DNA of 32,258 nt from the NCBI GenBank assembly GCA_026414725.1, contig JAOAIL010000002.1, positions 88,223 through 120,480 on the forward strand, read 5' to 3'. Shown piece after piece: positions 15,421-23,328 of the stretch (position 1 is its first letter; the number at the start of each line of letters is the position of its first letter). The translations under genes were made by a program, and so were the position numbers. The notes beneath the pieces were generated by a model. That model had not been told where the DNA came from, did not search any database, and saw only the letters and a program-made list of their open reading frames with translations. This DNA is from a bacterium. GTDB taxonomy: Bacteria; Ratteibacteria; UBA8468; B48-G9; JAFGKM01.

Positions 15421-17158
15421 TTTTAATTTCGTTTATTTATTAGCAGGAAGTATTCTCTGTATTTTAATAAATTCAATGGGTCTAAACTTTTTAACACCTG
15501 GGGAAAAAGTAAGAGATATTGTTTTTGAAAACGAAAAAAATGTAAAGGATAATATAGAAACGTTGATAAGAGAACGTAAGACAATAAGAGAAATGGTTAA
15601 AACTGCAGTAGCAGAATATTATCCTACTTACAATCCTGAAGAAAAAATTCCATTTTTATATAATAATAAACAAATTTTTATAGAAAGAAACATAATAAAC
15701 GGGATGAGAAGTTATCTATTACGCACTGGAATACCAGATGAAGGGGTTTTAATTCCATTAGAACGAATGGAGCCCAAACGATTTAACTTCAATCCCTCAT
15801 ACTTTGCATATGGAGGGTTTTACATATATTCCGAGGGGCTGTACCTTGCTATATTGAAATTTATTGGTATTCTAAACATAAAAAAAGATATAGGATACTA
15901 CCTATTAAATCCTTCTGAGATAGGGAAAATATTTATCGCATTAAGAATCGTAAATATATTGTTATCTTTGGGTTCATTCTTCCTTATTTTTCTAATTGGA
16001 TATAGGTTACAAGGACAATTACATGGAATTATATCTTCTTTACTATTTATTTTTACTCCTGGAATTGTAATTTGGAATCATTTTGCAAGACCTCATGTAT
16101 TTTCACTGTTCTGGATTTTACTTGCAGTATATTTTCTTCTAAAGACATTACAAAATAAAAATTGGAAAAACAAAGATTTTGTTTTAGGATGTATATTCAC
16201 AGGATTGACGGTATCTATCTTAATACCTTATGGCATACTCATTTCTCTTTTAATTCCTTTAACTATTATCTTATATAAATCAAAAAACAATTTATCGTTT
16301 ACAAAAAATTTTCTTCTATCTATGTTAATAATTACAGGCGTTTTTTTAATTACCAATCCTTATTTTCTATCTTCTATTAATGAAGTTGTCGCTGAATATA
16401 AATTTACAAGAATGGATGTTCAGTATAGACCTTCCTTATATAATTATTACTATTATCTAACTACGGTATTGAAAATGCATCTTGGAACTCCATTATGGAT
16501 ATTGTTTTTAATATGTATGGCAATTTCTTTATGGAAACTCAAGAAAGAAGAATTGTTAGTCATATCTCCAGTTGTTATTGGTTTTATTCTCTTCGGTACT
16601 TCTTATCCAAACTATCTCTTACGATTTATATTCTTTCTTCCTTTTATAACTTTAATTATCGGGGGTAGTTTAGCAAAAATCTTCAGAATAAAGAAAGTTG
16701 TTCCTTTCAGTATAAGCATTTTTGCTTTTTGTTTTCTTTATACAATATTATATACACTCGCCCATCTACAATTATTCACAACAGATAATCCCCGATACAT
16801 AGCCGGAGAATGGATAAATAAAAATATACCGGAAGGTACAAGTATTGGACTTAAAGAACCACCTGTGGCTTTTAGAACTACTCCTTTTTCCTTCGCAAAA
16901 TATAAAGTGACTATAATAGAAAATAAAAAAGAATTTGAAAAAAATATCCCTGTATATTTTGTAACCAGCAGCTTTGACTGGCGCTTTTCCAGATATGGAG
17001 AAATAGAAAATTATTTATCAGACAATTATGAAAAACTAAAAATTTTTGTGAAATCGCCTTCTATACTTAACATAGAATTTATTAATAATTATGAACCTAT
17101 ACCTCCAGACTATTGCTATTTTAATCCTATAGTAATAATCTGGAAAGCTAATAAATAA
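15404..17158 (+). CDS. GT-C-type polytopic membrane glycosyltransferase (paralogue B)
   Basis: 584-residue paralogue of the 12458 gene. Shared blocks: GEKVRDIVFEN after helix 1, RNIINGMRSYLLR, NFNPSYFAYGGFYIY, NPSEIGKIFIALRI, AGEWINKNIPEG, FRTTPFSFAKY, and the C-terminal DYCYFNPIVIIWK. The pair therefore conserves a specific soluble N-terminal loop and a C-terminal domain, not only hydrophobicity. Expected to transfer a polyprenyl-phosphate-linked sugar outside the cytoplasm. The ATG lies within the upstream gene (17-nt overlap). After its stop there is a 37-nt AT-rich gap before the aminotransferase. Confidence 0.7.
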   Translation: MKKKCNFNFVYLLAGSILCILINSMGLNFLTPGEKVRDIVFENEKNVKDNIETLIRERKTIREMVKTAVAEYYPTYNPEEKIPFLYNNKQIFIERNIINGMRSYLLRTGIPDEGVLIPLERMEPKRFNFNPSYFAYGGFYIYSEGLYLAILKFIGILNIKKDIGYYLLNPSEIGKIFIALRIVNILLSLGSFFLIFLIGYRLQGQLHGIISSLLFIFTPGIVIWNHFARPHVFSLFWILLAVYFLLKTLQNKNWKNKDFVLGCIFTGLTVSILIPYGILISLLIPLTIILYKSKNNLSFTKNFLLSMLIITGVFLITNPYFLSSINEVVAEYKFTRMDVQYRPSLYNYYYYLTTVLKMHLGTPLWILFLICMAISLWKLKKEELLVISPVVIGFILFGTSYPNYLLRFIFFLPFITLIIGGSLAKIFRIKKVVPFSISIFAFCFLYTILYTLAHLQLFTTDNPRYIAGEWINKNIPEGTSIGLKEPPVAFRTTPFSFAKYKVTIIENKKEFEKNIPVYFVTSSFDWRFSRYGEIENYLSDNYEKLKIFVKSPSILNIEFINNYEPIPPDYCYFNPIVIIWKANK

Positions 17159-17195
17159 TTATGTATTATAATATAATAACTTGTAAATTTTAAAA

Positions 17196-18362
17196 ATGAA
17201 AATATACCCTTTAAATAAACCTGATTGGGGAATAAAAGAAATTATTGCGGTAACAAAATATATACTTAGAGGAAAAGGAGGTGGAGGAAACGGTGAAATA
17301 ACAAGAAGAGTTGAAAAAAAAATAGGAGAAATTTTAAATATCCCTTATGTTTTTTTAACATCTTCAGGTACATCTGCATTAGAACTTGGGTTATATGCCC
17401 TACAATTACAACCAGGATATGAAGTCATAACAAGCTCATTTACATTTGTATCTACCGCAACTGCAATTATTCGGCAAGGTGGAATACCAGCTTTTGTAGA
17501 TATTGAAATAAATACTATGAATATAAATCCTGATTTAATTGAAGACAAAATTAACGAAAAAACAAAGGTAATTATTCCTGTACATTACGGCGGCTTAGGC
17601 TGTAAAATGGAGAAGATATTGAATATCGCTCAAAAATATAATCTTTCAGTAATTGAAGACGCAGCCCATGCATTTGGTTCAAAATATAAAGAAAAATATT
17701 TAGGTACATGGGGAGATATAGGATGTTTTAGTTTCCATGAAACTAAAAATATTGTATGTGGAGAAGGTGGAGCTATTGTTACTTCTAACGAAGGATTATC
17801 TGAAAAAATAGATATAATAAGAGAAAAAGGAACTAACCGTTCAAAATTTCTTAAAGGAGAAATAGAAAAATATGAATGGATATCAGAAGGTTCTAATTTT
17901 CTACTTTCAGATATTCTTGCTGTTCTATTAGAACAACAAATTAACAAATTGGAGATAATCAACAAAAAACGTAAAGAAATTGCTGAATATATGTACAACA
18001 AACTTCAATCTTTATCTCCACCTTTAATTTTACCTAATAAAAATTTAATGGAAGAAACAAACTGGCATATTTTTGCAATAAGAGTACCTAATCAGCAAAT
18101 TCGTAGCGAATTATTAATATACTTAAACAAGAATGGTATAAAAGCTTCCTTCCATTATCTTCCATTACATCTTTCTCCATATATTAAAACTAATCCTATT
18201 TATAAATATAAAAATGGAGATTTACCTATAACAGAGTCAGTAGCAAGTACTATAATAAGATTGCCATTAAATACAAAAATGAAATATAAAGATGTAGATT
18301 ATATTGTTTATCATATAGAAAAATTTTTCAAAGGAGAAAAGTGCTGTGAAAACAGAATATAA
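17196..18362 (+). CDS. wecE: dTDP-4-keto-6-deoxyhexose 4-aminotransferase (WecE/RffA-like)
   Basis: DegT/DnrJ family aminotransferase with an intact PLP lysine, K184 in FSFHETKNIVCGEGG, and D156-type cofactor aspartate in VIEDAAHAFG. The stretch IDIIREKGTNRSKFLKG followed by IEKYEWISEGSNFLLSD is characteristic of WecE/RffA, which makes dTDP-4-amino-4,6-dideoxygalactose (Fuc4N) from dTDP-4-keto-6-deoxyglucose. Length 388 is close to E. coli WecE. The needed RmlA/RmlB enzymes are not in this window. No SD is seen before ATG 17196. The next gene starts inside its 3' end (17-nt overlap). Probable supplier of an amino sugar to the module that follows. Confidence 0.87.
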   Translation: MKIYPLNKPDWGIKEIIAVTKYILRGKGGGGNGEITRRVEKKIGEILNIPYVFLTSSGTSALELGLYALQLQPGYEVITSSFTFVSTATAIIRQGGIPAFVDIEINTMNINPDLIEDKINEKTKVIIPVHYGGLGCKMEKILNIAQKYNLSVIEDAAHAFGSKYKEKYLGTWGDIGCFSFHETKNIVCGEGGAIVTSNEGLSEKIDIIREKGTNRSKFLKGEIEKYEWISEGSNFLLSDILAVLLEQQINKLEIINKKRKEIAEYMYNKLQSLSPPLILPNKNLMEETNWHIFAIRVPNQQIRSELLIYLNKNGIKASFHYLPLHLSPYIKTNPIYKYKNGDLPITESVASTIIRLPLNTKMKYKDVDYIVYHIEKFFKGEKCCENRI

Positions 18363-19071
18363 AAAAGGTATTACTGTTATTATACCTTGCTATAATGAGA
18401 TGCCTCATTTGTATTCTAATGTTATGAAGATTTTTTTCATATTAGATATTTTAAAATATCCTTGGGAAATTATACTTATTGATGACAAAAGTTCAGATGG
18501 TACTGTAGAAATGATTAAAAATATAGAGAAACTTATACCAAATGTTAAAACTATATTTCATAAAAATAATATGGGACGAGGTAGATGTGTTATGGATGGA
18601 CTTAAAATAGCTCGGTATGAAATAGCTGGTTTCATAGATGTTGATTTAGAAATAGACATCAATTATATACTCAATGTTTTATATGAAATCGAAAAAGAAA
18701 AAACAGACGTAGTAATTGGAGAAAGATATTATAAGGTAACACTGTCTAATCTCCACCGTTTTATTCTTAGTCGTGGTTATAACTATCTTGTACGAAGTAT
18801 GCTTAAGATTAAACTCAAAGATACAGAAGCTGGATTTAAATTCTTCAAAATGAGTAAAATCTCTTTAATATTTGATAGAATTAAGAATGATGGTTGGTTT
18901 TGGGATACAGAGATTGCAGCATTATGCTGGAAAAATGGGTTAAAGATTAAAACTATTCCTGTTTTATTTGTAAAACAACCTAAAAAGAAATCATCTGTTT
19001 GTATAGTTAAGGATAGTATTACATATCTAATTAATTTAATAAATTATAGAAGGAGTTTTTTTAATGATTAA
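18346..19071 (+). CDS. Dpm1-like GT2 glycosyltransferase
   Basis: GT-A enzyme with TVIIPCYNEMPHL, LIDDKSSDGT, NNMGRGRCVMDGL, the D98-V-D100 metal motif (FIDVDLEI), VVIGERYYK and EAGFKFFKMSKI, all in the order of polyprenyl-phosphate glycosyltransferases. Start is GTG 18346, with AAAGGAG at 18330-18336 ending nine bases before it, inside the end of wecE. Length 241, no C-terminal helices. The FWDTEIAAL block replaces the usual GFEIEPE. Likely transfers the WecE-derived or a related sugar onto a lipid phosphate; the donor is inferred from gene order. Confidence 0.8.
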   Translation: MKTEYKKGITVIIPCYNEMPHLYSNVMKIFFILDILKYPWEIILIDDKSSDGTVEMIKNIEKLIPNVKTIFHKNNMGRGRCVMDGLKIARYEIAGFIDVDLEIDINYILNVLYEIEKEKTDVVIGERYYKVTLSNLHRFILSRGYNYLVRSMLKIKLKDTEAGFKFFKMSKISLIFDRIKNDGWFWDTEIAALCWKNGLKIKTIPVLFVKQPKKKSSVCIVKDSITYLINLINYRRSFFND

Positions 19072-19627
19072 ACCGGCTATAAAAGAAATTGGACTCTCAA
19101 AAGCACTGAAATATATAATAGGAAATTTCTGTCTTCTATTGTTTAATCTGATGTTTATATCTCCTCTCCGAGTATTATATCTAAAACTTTTTGGAGTAAA
19201 AATTGGACAAGGTACTGTTATAGAAAACATAACCTTTATCAATCTTTACAGAACGGGTCTTAAAGGACTTAAAATAGGTTCCAATTGTTTTATTGGAGCA
19301 GAAACAATGTTGGATTTAGCAGGACAAATCACAATATACGACAATGTAACAATTGCTGAGAGAGTAACTATACTTACACATATGAATGTAGGATATAAAA
19401 GTCATCCTTTACAAAAATATTATCCATCAACTACAAAAAATGTAATTATTGAAAGTGGGGTTTTTATAGGAACAGGAAGTATTATACTTCCAGGAGTAAA
19501 AATTCATAAAAATTCCCTCATAGGCGCAGGAAGTGTTGTCAATTCTGATGTAGGAAGCAACTCTGTGGTTGCTGGTGTCCCAGCAAAATTAATAAAGAGA
19601 TTAGAGGATGATAATGTGGAAAAATAG
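19064..19627 (+). CDS. Hexapeptide-repeat (left-handed beta-helix) acyltransferase
   Basis: CoA-dependent O- or N-acyltransferase of the LbetaH superfamily, normally trimeric. After a hydrophobic N-terminal helix (NFCLLLFNLMFISPLRVLYLKLFGVKIG) come hexapeptide turns: IGSNCFIGAETML, ITIYDNVTIAERVTI, the likely catalytic H in LTHMNVGYKSHP, then GVFIGTGSIILPGVKIHKNSLIGAGSVV and the usual end VVAGVPAKLIKRL. Length 187 is typical. AAGGAG just upstream supports ATG 19064; 8-nt overlap with the previous gene. Placed between an aminotransferase and a deacetylase, it could acetylate the amino sugar; O-acetylation is equally possible. Confidence 0.85.
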   Translation: MIKPAIKEIGLSKALKYIIGNFCLLLFNLMFISPLRVLYLKLFGVKIGQGTVIENITFINLYRTGLKGLKIGSNCFIGAETMLDLAGQITIYDNVTIAERVTILTHMNVGYKSHPLQKYYPSTTKNVIIESGVFIGTGSIILPGVKIHKNSLIGAGSVVNSDVGSNSVVAGVPAKLIKRLEDDNVEK

Positions 19628-20327
19628 AAAGGTAAGTGTGATATTTCCAACATATAATGAGAAGGGCTCTATAAAAGAAGCTATAGAGGATTTTTTTGCA
19701 TCGGGATTTGTAGATGAAATAGTGGTAGTAAATAATAATGCCATAGAAGGTACAGATGAAGAAGTAAAGAAAACAAAAGCACGGCTGGTATATGAAAAAA
19801 AACAGGGGTATGGATATGCTATCTGGAAAGGGCTGGAAGAAGCAACCGGTGATTACCTTATAATCTCTGAACCGGATGGTACATTTTCAGGAAAAGATGT
19901 AATTAAACTTCTTGCCTATAGTGATGATTTTGACTATGTACTGGGAACAAGAACAACAAGAGAACTGATATGGGAAGGTGCAAATATGAACTTTTTCTTG
20001 AAATGGGGCAACTGGGCTGTAGGTAAACTTATGGAATTTTTATATAATACTACAACCCTTACAGATGTTGGTTGTACTATGCGACTTATCAAGAGACATA
20101 TTTACGAAAAAATTAAAGAACATTTTACAATTGGCACACAACACTTCGGACCTGAACTTACCTTACTTGTAATAAAGTCGGGTACAAAATTTATAGAAAT
20201 CCCGGTAAACTATAAACCGAGGGTAGGGCAGTCATCTGTAACAGGAAGTATGAGAAAGGCATTTATCTTAGGACTGAAGATGATTTTTCTTATTATAGGA
20301 TACAGATTTAAGAGGATAAAATTTTAA
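19614..20327 (+). CDS. GT2 glycosyltransferase with EPDG motif
   Basis: GT-A enzyme: VSVIFPTYNEKGSI, VVVNNNAIEGTDEE, KQGYGYAIWKGLEEATGDYLII, then E86-P-D88-G in place of the common DxD, VLGTRTT, DVGCTMRLI and an HFGPELTLLVIKSG block. The C-terminus (KAFILGLKMIFLIIGYRF) is moderately hydrophobic. I place the start at ATG 19614 because AGAGG at 19603-19607 is well spaced for it; ATG 19608 is too close. Overlaps the acyltransferase by 14 nt and is followed without a gap by the CE4 deacetylase, an order like arnC-arnD. Probably a polyprenyl-phosphate sugar transferase. Confidence 0.8.
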   Translation: MWKNRKVSVIFPTYNEKGSIKEAIEDFFASGFVDEIVVVNNNAIEGTDEEVKKTKARLVYEKKQGYGYAIWKGLEEATGDYLIISEPDGTFSGKDVIKLLAYSDDFDYVLGTRTTRELIWEGANMNFFLKWGNWAVGKLMEFLYNTTTLTDVGCTMRLIKRHIYEKIKEHFTIGTQHFGPELTLLVIKSGTKFIEIPVNYKPRVGQSSVTGSMRKAFILGLKMIFLIIGYRFKRIKF

Positions 20328-20972
20328 ATGATACTGGCATATCACAGGATTAATCCGTATTATAAGAATGATGCTTTGACTGTTTCTCCTGAAAATTTTC
20401 AGAAACAGATTGAATATCTTTTACAAAAGGGATTAAAACCACTAATAACACTTGATGACGGATATGCTGATAATCTATGGTATGCAATACCTCTGTTAGA
20501 TAAATTTAACATCAAACCTTTAATATTTTTAACTGTAAACTATATAGGAACAAATAATATCTTCCCTAGATATAAAGATTTAGAAAGGGACAGGTTTTTA
20601 AATTGGGCAGAAGTTCGTCAAATGTCAGATAACAGTACTATAGTTGGCTCACACTCCCTTTCACATCCACATCTTACTCTCCTTGATGAAAAAAGTTTAT
20701 GGGAAGAGCTTTCCTTTTCAAAAAAGATAATAGAAGATAAAACAGGTAAAGAGGTATTATATTTCTGTTATCCTTATGGAGACCTTAATGAAAAGGTTAT
20801 AGAAAAAGTTAAAGAGGCAGGGTATAAAGGGGCTTTTGTAACTCCTCCAAAAGGTAAAAAAATAAAGAACACTAATTATACACTTATACGAACAGGGATT
20901 TATGGCCATAATAATTTTATGATATTCAAATTAAAGATATGGAAAACTATTCAGAGAGGAAAAAAATATTAG
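20328..20972 (+). CDS. CE4 polysaccharide deacetylase (NodB domain)
   Basis: Metal-dependent carbohydrate N-deacetylase. Motif 1 is LDD at D43-D44 (TLDDGYADN), motif 2 is H109-S-L-S-H113 (metal ligands), and a later CYPYGDLN matches the conserved YPxG loop. The N-terminal AYHRI fits the minimal NodB domain; at 214 residues with no signal peptide it is a small cytosolic form. It starts directly after the GT2 stop, with AGAGGA upstream, and its end overlaps the ArnT-like gene by 34 nt. In the Arn pathway ArnD (same fold) deformylates Und-P-Ara4FN between ArnC and ArnT, and NaxD of Francisella deacetylates an undecaprenyl-linked amino sugar; a similar role is inferred here. Confidence 0.9.
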   Translation: MILAYHRINPYYKNDALTVSPENFQKQIEYLLQKGLKPLITLDDGYADNLWYAIPLLDKFNIKPLIFLTVNYIGTNNIFPRYKDLERDRFLNWAEVRQMSDNSTIVGSHSLSHPHLTLLDEKSLWEELSFSKKIIEDKTGKEVLYFCYPYGDLNEKVIEKVKEAGYKGAFVTPPKGKKIKNTNYTLIRTGIYGHNNFMIFKLKIWKTIQRGKKY

Positions 20973-22135
20973 TCCTATCTCTTACGGCTTTTTTGATACG
21001 AATTGCTTTTATTTTCACACTTAAGAATGAAGTCTATTTTGCGGATGAGTTTGAGTATTACAGAATAGTCCAGAATTTTCTGTCAGGCAATGGTTTTTTT
21101 GTTAGTGAAGAGTTAAAGGGATTTAGACCGCCTCTTTATCCTTTATTGCTGAGTATTCTTTATTTTCTTAAATTCAATCTTTTTGGTATCCGTATATTTC
21201 AATGCTTTATTTCTTCTATAACTGTATGTCTGACCTATCTCGCAGCAAAAAAACTCTTTTCTGAAAAGGTCGCTTTATGGTCAGGTATTATATCAGTTAT
21301 ATATCCTTTTTTCATCTTTTATAATGGATTTTTACTTACAGAAACGCTTTTTGTTTTTCTTGTACTTCTTGTTATCTATAACCTAATAAATCTTACAGAA
21401 AAAACATCTTCATGGATAAAAGCAGGTATTTCTCTGGGATTGGCAGGACTCTGCAGACCCACAATGCAGTTGTATCTACCCATCGCTCTTATCCATCTCC
21501 TCTGTGACAAAGAACAGTGGAAAATTAAAATAAAAAAAATTTTATTTATTTCTTTTTTCTTCTCACTTACTTTATCCCCTTGGATTTTGAGAAATTATCT
21601 GGTATTTGATAGGTTTATACCTGGAACAACAATGGGAGGCAGGGTTTTCTGGGAAGGTAACAACCCTTATTCAAATGGAGGTCCCTGTAGATACTTCCCA
21701 GTAGAAATAGAAAAATTGCCTGAAATAGAAAGGGATGTTGCTTATTATAAAAAAACCATTGATATTATAAAAGAAAATCCTGCTCGCTTCCTGTGGCTAT
21801 TACAGAATAAATTTAAAAGGTTCTGGAATGTTATTCCAAATGCTTCTGAATTTACAAAGCCATTATACCTTCTAATAAGTGTAATGAGTTTTGGGATTAT
21901 GATGCCTTTCTTTGTTTTAGGATTTTTACTAACCTTTAAAAACAAAAAAGCACAGTTTATCCATTCTCTTATTATTCTTTTTACTATCTTTCATATTATC
22001 TTTCTCGCATCAATTAGATATAGAATACCTCTTGAGCCATTCTACATCATCTTTTCAGTATATGGTTTCTTCTGGTTAGTTAATGGAACATTTGGTATAA
22101 TAAATAGAGGTGTAATTACAAGGAGGGAAAAGTGA
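20939..22135 (+). CDS. GT39/ArnT-like membrane glycosyltransferase
   Basis: Polytopic GT-C protein of 398 residues. After helix 1 comes A-D36-E37-FEYY, the catalytic-type acidic pair, then GFR63-PPLYPLLL. Helices follow, with the SPWILRNYLVFDRF segment and ENPARFLWLLQNKFKRFWN shared with the protein at 14161, and the last helix pair. Such enzymes take a sugar from polyprenyl phosphate outside the cytoplasm and add it to lipid, glycan or protein. Its place after GT2 and CE4 genes parallels arnC-arnD-arnT. Its stop overlaps the HicB start (GTGA). Confidence 0.83.
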   Translation: MENYSERKKILVLSLTAFLIRIAFIFTLKNEVYFADEFEYYRIVQNFLSGNGFFVSEELKGFRPPLYPLLLSILYFLKFNLFGIRIFQCFISSITVCLTYLAAKKLFSEKVALWSGIISVIYPFFIFYNGFLLTETLFVFLVLLVIYNLINLTEKTSSWIKAGISLGLAGLCRPTMQLYLPIALIHLLCDKEQWKIKIKKILFISFFFSLTLSPWILRNYLVFDRFIPGTTMGGRVFWEGNNPYSNGGPCRYFPVEIEKLPEIERDVAYYKKTIDIIKENPARFLWLLQNKFKRFWNVIPNASEFTKPLYLLISVMSFGIMMPFFVLGFLLTFKNKKAQFIHSLIILFTIFHIIFLASIRYRIPLEPFYIIFSVYGFFWLVNGTFGIINRGVITRREK

Positions 22136-22398
22136 AGTTTATTATTTCAGAATATATAAAAGAAGCAATGGAACATGCAGTTTATGAAAAATTAGAAGAT
22201 GGAACTTATGCGGGGAAAATTCCTGAATGCAAAGGAGTTGTTGCTTTTGAAAAAACATTGAGGAAATGTGAAGAAAAATTACAATCCGTTCTTGAAGCAT
22301 GGGTATTACTCGGTTTCAAAATGAAACATCCCTTACCTGTTATAGGTAATATAGACCTGAATAGAGAACTTGATTATGCAGAAATTATCTCCCATTAA
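22132..22398 (+). CDS. hicB: HicB-family antitoxin
   Basis: 88-residue HicB-like protein with a partial RNase H-like fold: YEKLEDGTYAGKIPECKGVVAFEKTLRKCEEKLQSVLEAW in the arrangement of HicB_like antitoxins (G-x-IPxxxGV, then helix). A C-terminal DNA-binding ribbon-helix-helix is not obvious. Start is GTG 22132 with AGGAGG at 22121-22126, overlapping the upstream GT-C stop as GTGA. It overlaps the HicA gene by 29 nt. Role: neutralises HicA and usually represses its own promoter; here no separate promoter is visible. Confidence 0.85.
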   Translation: MKFIISEYIKEAMEHAVYEKLEDGTYAGKIPECKGVVAFEKTLRKCEEKLQSVLEAWVLLGFKMKHPLPVIGNIDLNRELDYAEIISH

Positions 22399-22606
22399 AA
22401 GAAAAAAATTTATACAGAAACTTAAAAAGTTAGGATTTCAAGGTCCTTTTTCAGGCGCAAAACATCAATTTATGATATATAAAAACTATAGATTAGCAAT
22501 TCCCTCTAATAAAGAATATTCTATCGCTCAAGTCAAATTTATACTTACAGAAATAGAGGAAATAATTAATAAAGAGATAACGATAGAAATCTGGAATAGC
22601 CTCTGA
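22370..22606 (+). CDS. hicA: HicA-family mRNA interferase toxin
   Basis: 78-residue HicA (YcfA-like) double-stranded-RNA-binding-fold toxin. Seen: KLKKLGFQGPFSGAKHQFMIYKN-type core, with the catalytic histidine H32 after the GAK turn, then RLAIPSN, a helix, and ILTEIEEIINKEITIEIW matching the C-terminal helix that normally reads IL.qa.I..eeW. The Gly preceding the Lys is Ala here. Whether the toxin is active cannot be told. The start may be ATG 22370 or 22376. It is followed after 5 nt by a GT2 gene in the same direction, so the pair sits inside the glycan operon. Confidence 0.85.
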   Translation: MIMQKLSPIKRKKFIQKLKKLGFQGPFSGAKHQFMIYKNYRLAIPSNKEYSIAQVKFILTEIEEIINKEITIEIWNSL

Positions 22607-22611
22607 ATAAA

Positions 22612-23328
22612 ATGAAATTATCAGTAATAATTCCGGTCTATAATGAAAGATTTACCATCCTTGAAATAATAAAGAAGGTAGAGGAAGTTCCTGTAGAAAA
22701 AGAGATAATAGTTGTTGATGATGGTAGTACTGACGGAACGAGAGAAATCTTACAACGATTTTCTCAAGATTCTCTTTACCCTGATAATAAACTAAATAAA
22801 GATAGGGAACATCTCAAAATTATTTTTAAAGAAAAAAATGAAGGCAAAGGTTCTGCTATAAAAGAAGGGTTAAAAAATATAACAGGAGATATTGTAGTAA
22901 TACAGGATGCGGACTTAGAATATAATCCTATGGATTGGATAAAAATGTTAAAGGTAATGGAAGAGAAAAGAGCAGATGTTATTTATGGTTCAAGAGTTCT
23001 CGGTAAGGGAGAAAAATCATCTCTGTCTTTCTATTTAGGAGGTCGTTTACTTTCTCTCCTTACAAATTTTTTATACAGATCTAATATAACCGATGAACCT
23101 ACATGCTATAAGATGTTCAGAACAGAGATAATAAAAAGAATAAATCTGAAATGCAAGGGTTTTGAATTCTGTCCTGAAGTAACAGCGAAGGTATTGAAAA
23201 GTGGGTATAAAATATATGAGGTCCCAATAACTTATAAACCCAGAAAGATAAAAGAAGGGAAAAAGATAAGATGGTATGATGGTTTAGTTGCTATATGGGT
23301 GTTGGTTAAATACAGGTTTTTCCAATGA
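22612..23328 (+). CDS. Dpm1-like GT2 (polyprenyl-phosphate glycosyltransferase)
   Basis: Close paralogue of the 11775 gene: VIIPVYNERFTI, VVDDGSTDGT, IFKEKNEGKGSAIKEGL, D99-A-D101 in QDADLEY, VIYGSRVLGKGE, EPTCYKMF and GFEFCPEVTAKVLKSGYKIYEVPI, with the RKIKEGKKIRWYDG loop matching RKEGKKINWKDG. Length 238. Expected to make a polyprenyl-phosphate sugar for a GT-C enzyme, most simply the one at 24065. Overlaps the methyltransferase gene by ATGA. Confidence 0.87.
   Translation: MKLSVIIPVYNERFTILEIIKKVEEVPVEKEIIVVDDGSTDGTREILQRFSQDSLYPDNKLNKDREHLKIIFKEKNEGKGSAIKEGLKNITGDIVVIQDADLEYNPMDWIKMLKVMEEKRADVIYGSRVLGKGEKSSLSFYLGGRLLSLLTNFLYRSNITDEPTCYKMFRTEIIKRINLKCKGFEFCPEVTAKVLKSGYKIYEVPITYKPRKIKEGKKIRWYDGLVAIWVLVKYRFFQ

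Noticed and set aside
17161-17180. Two overlapping TATAAT sequences (17167-17172 and 17172-17177) in the gap before wecE, as a possible promoter
   Set aside because: No TTGACA-like box at the right distance, and TATAAT is expected by chance in such AT-rich sequence.
22132-22606. Mobile-element insertion bringing in hicBA
   Set aside because: No inverted or direct repeats, transposase or disrupted gene at the borders, and the GTGA overlap preserves the neighbouring frames.
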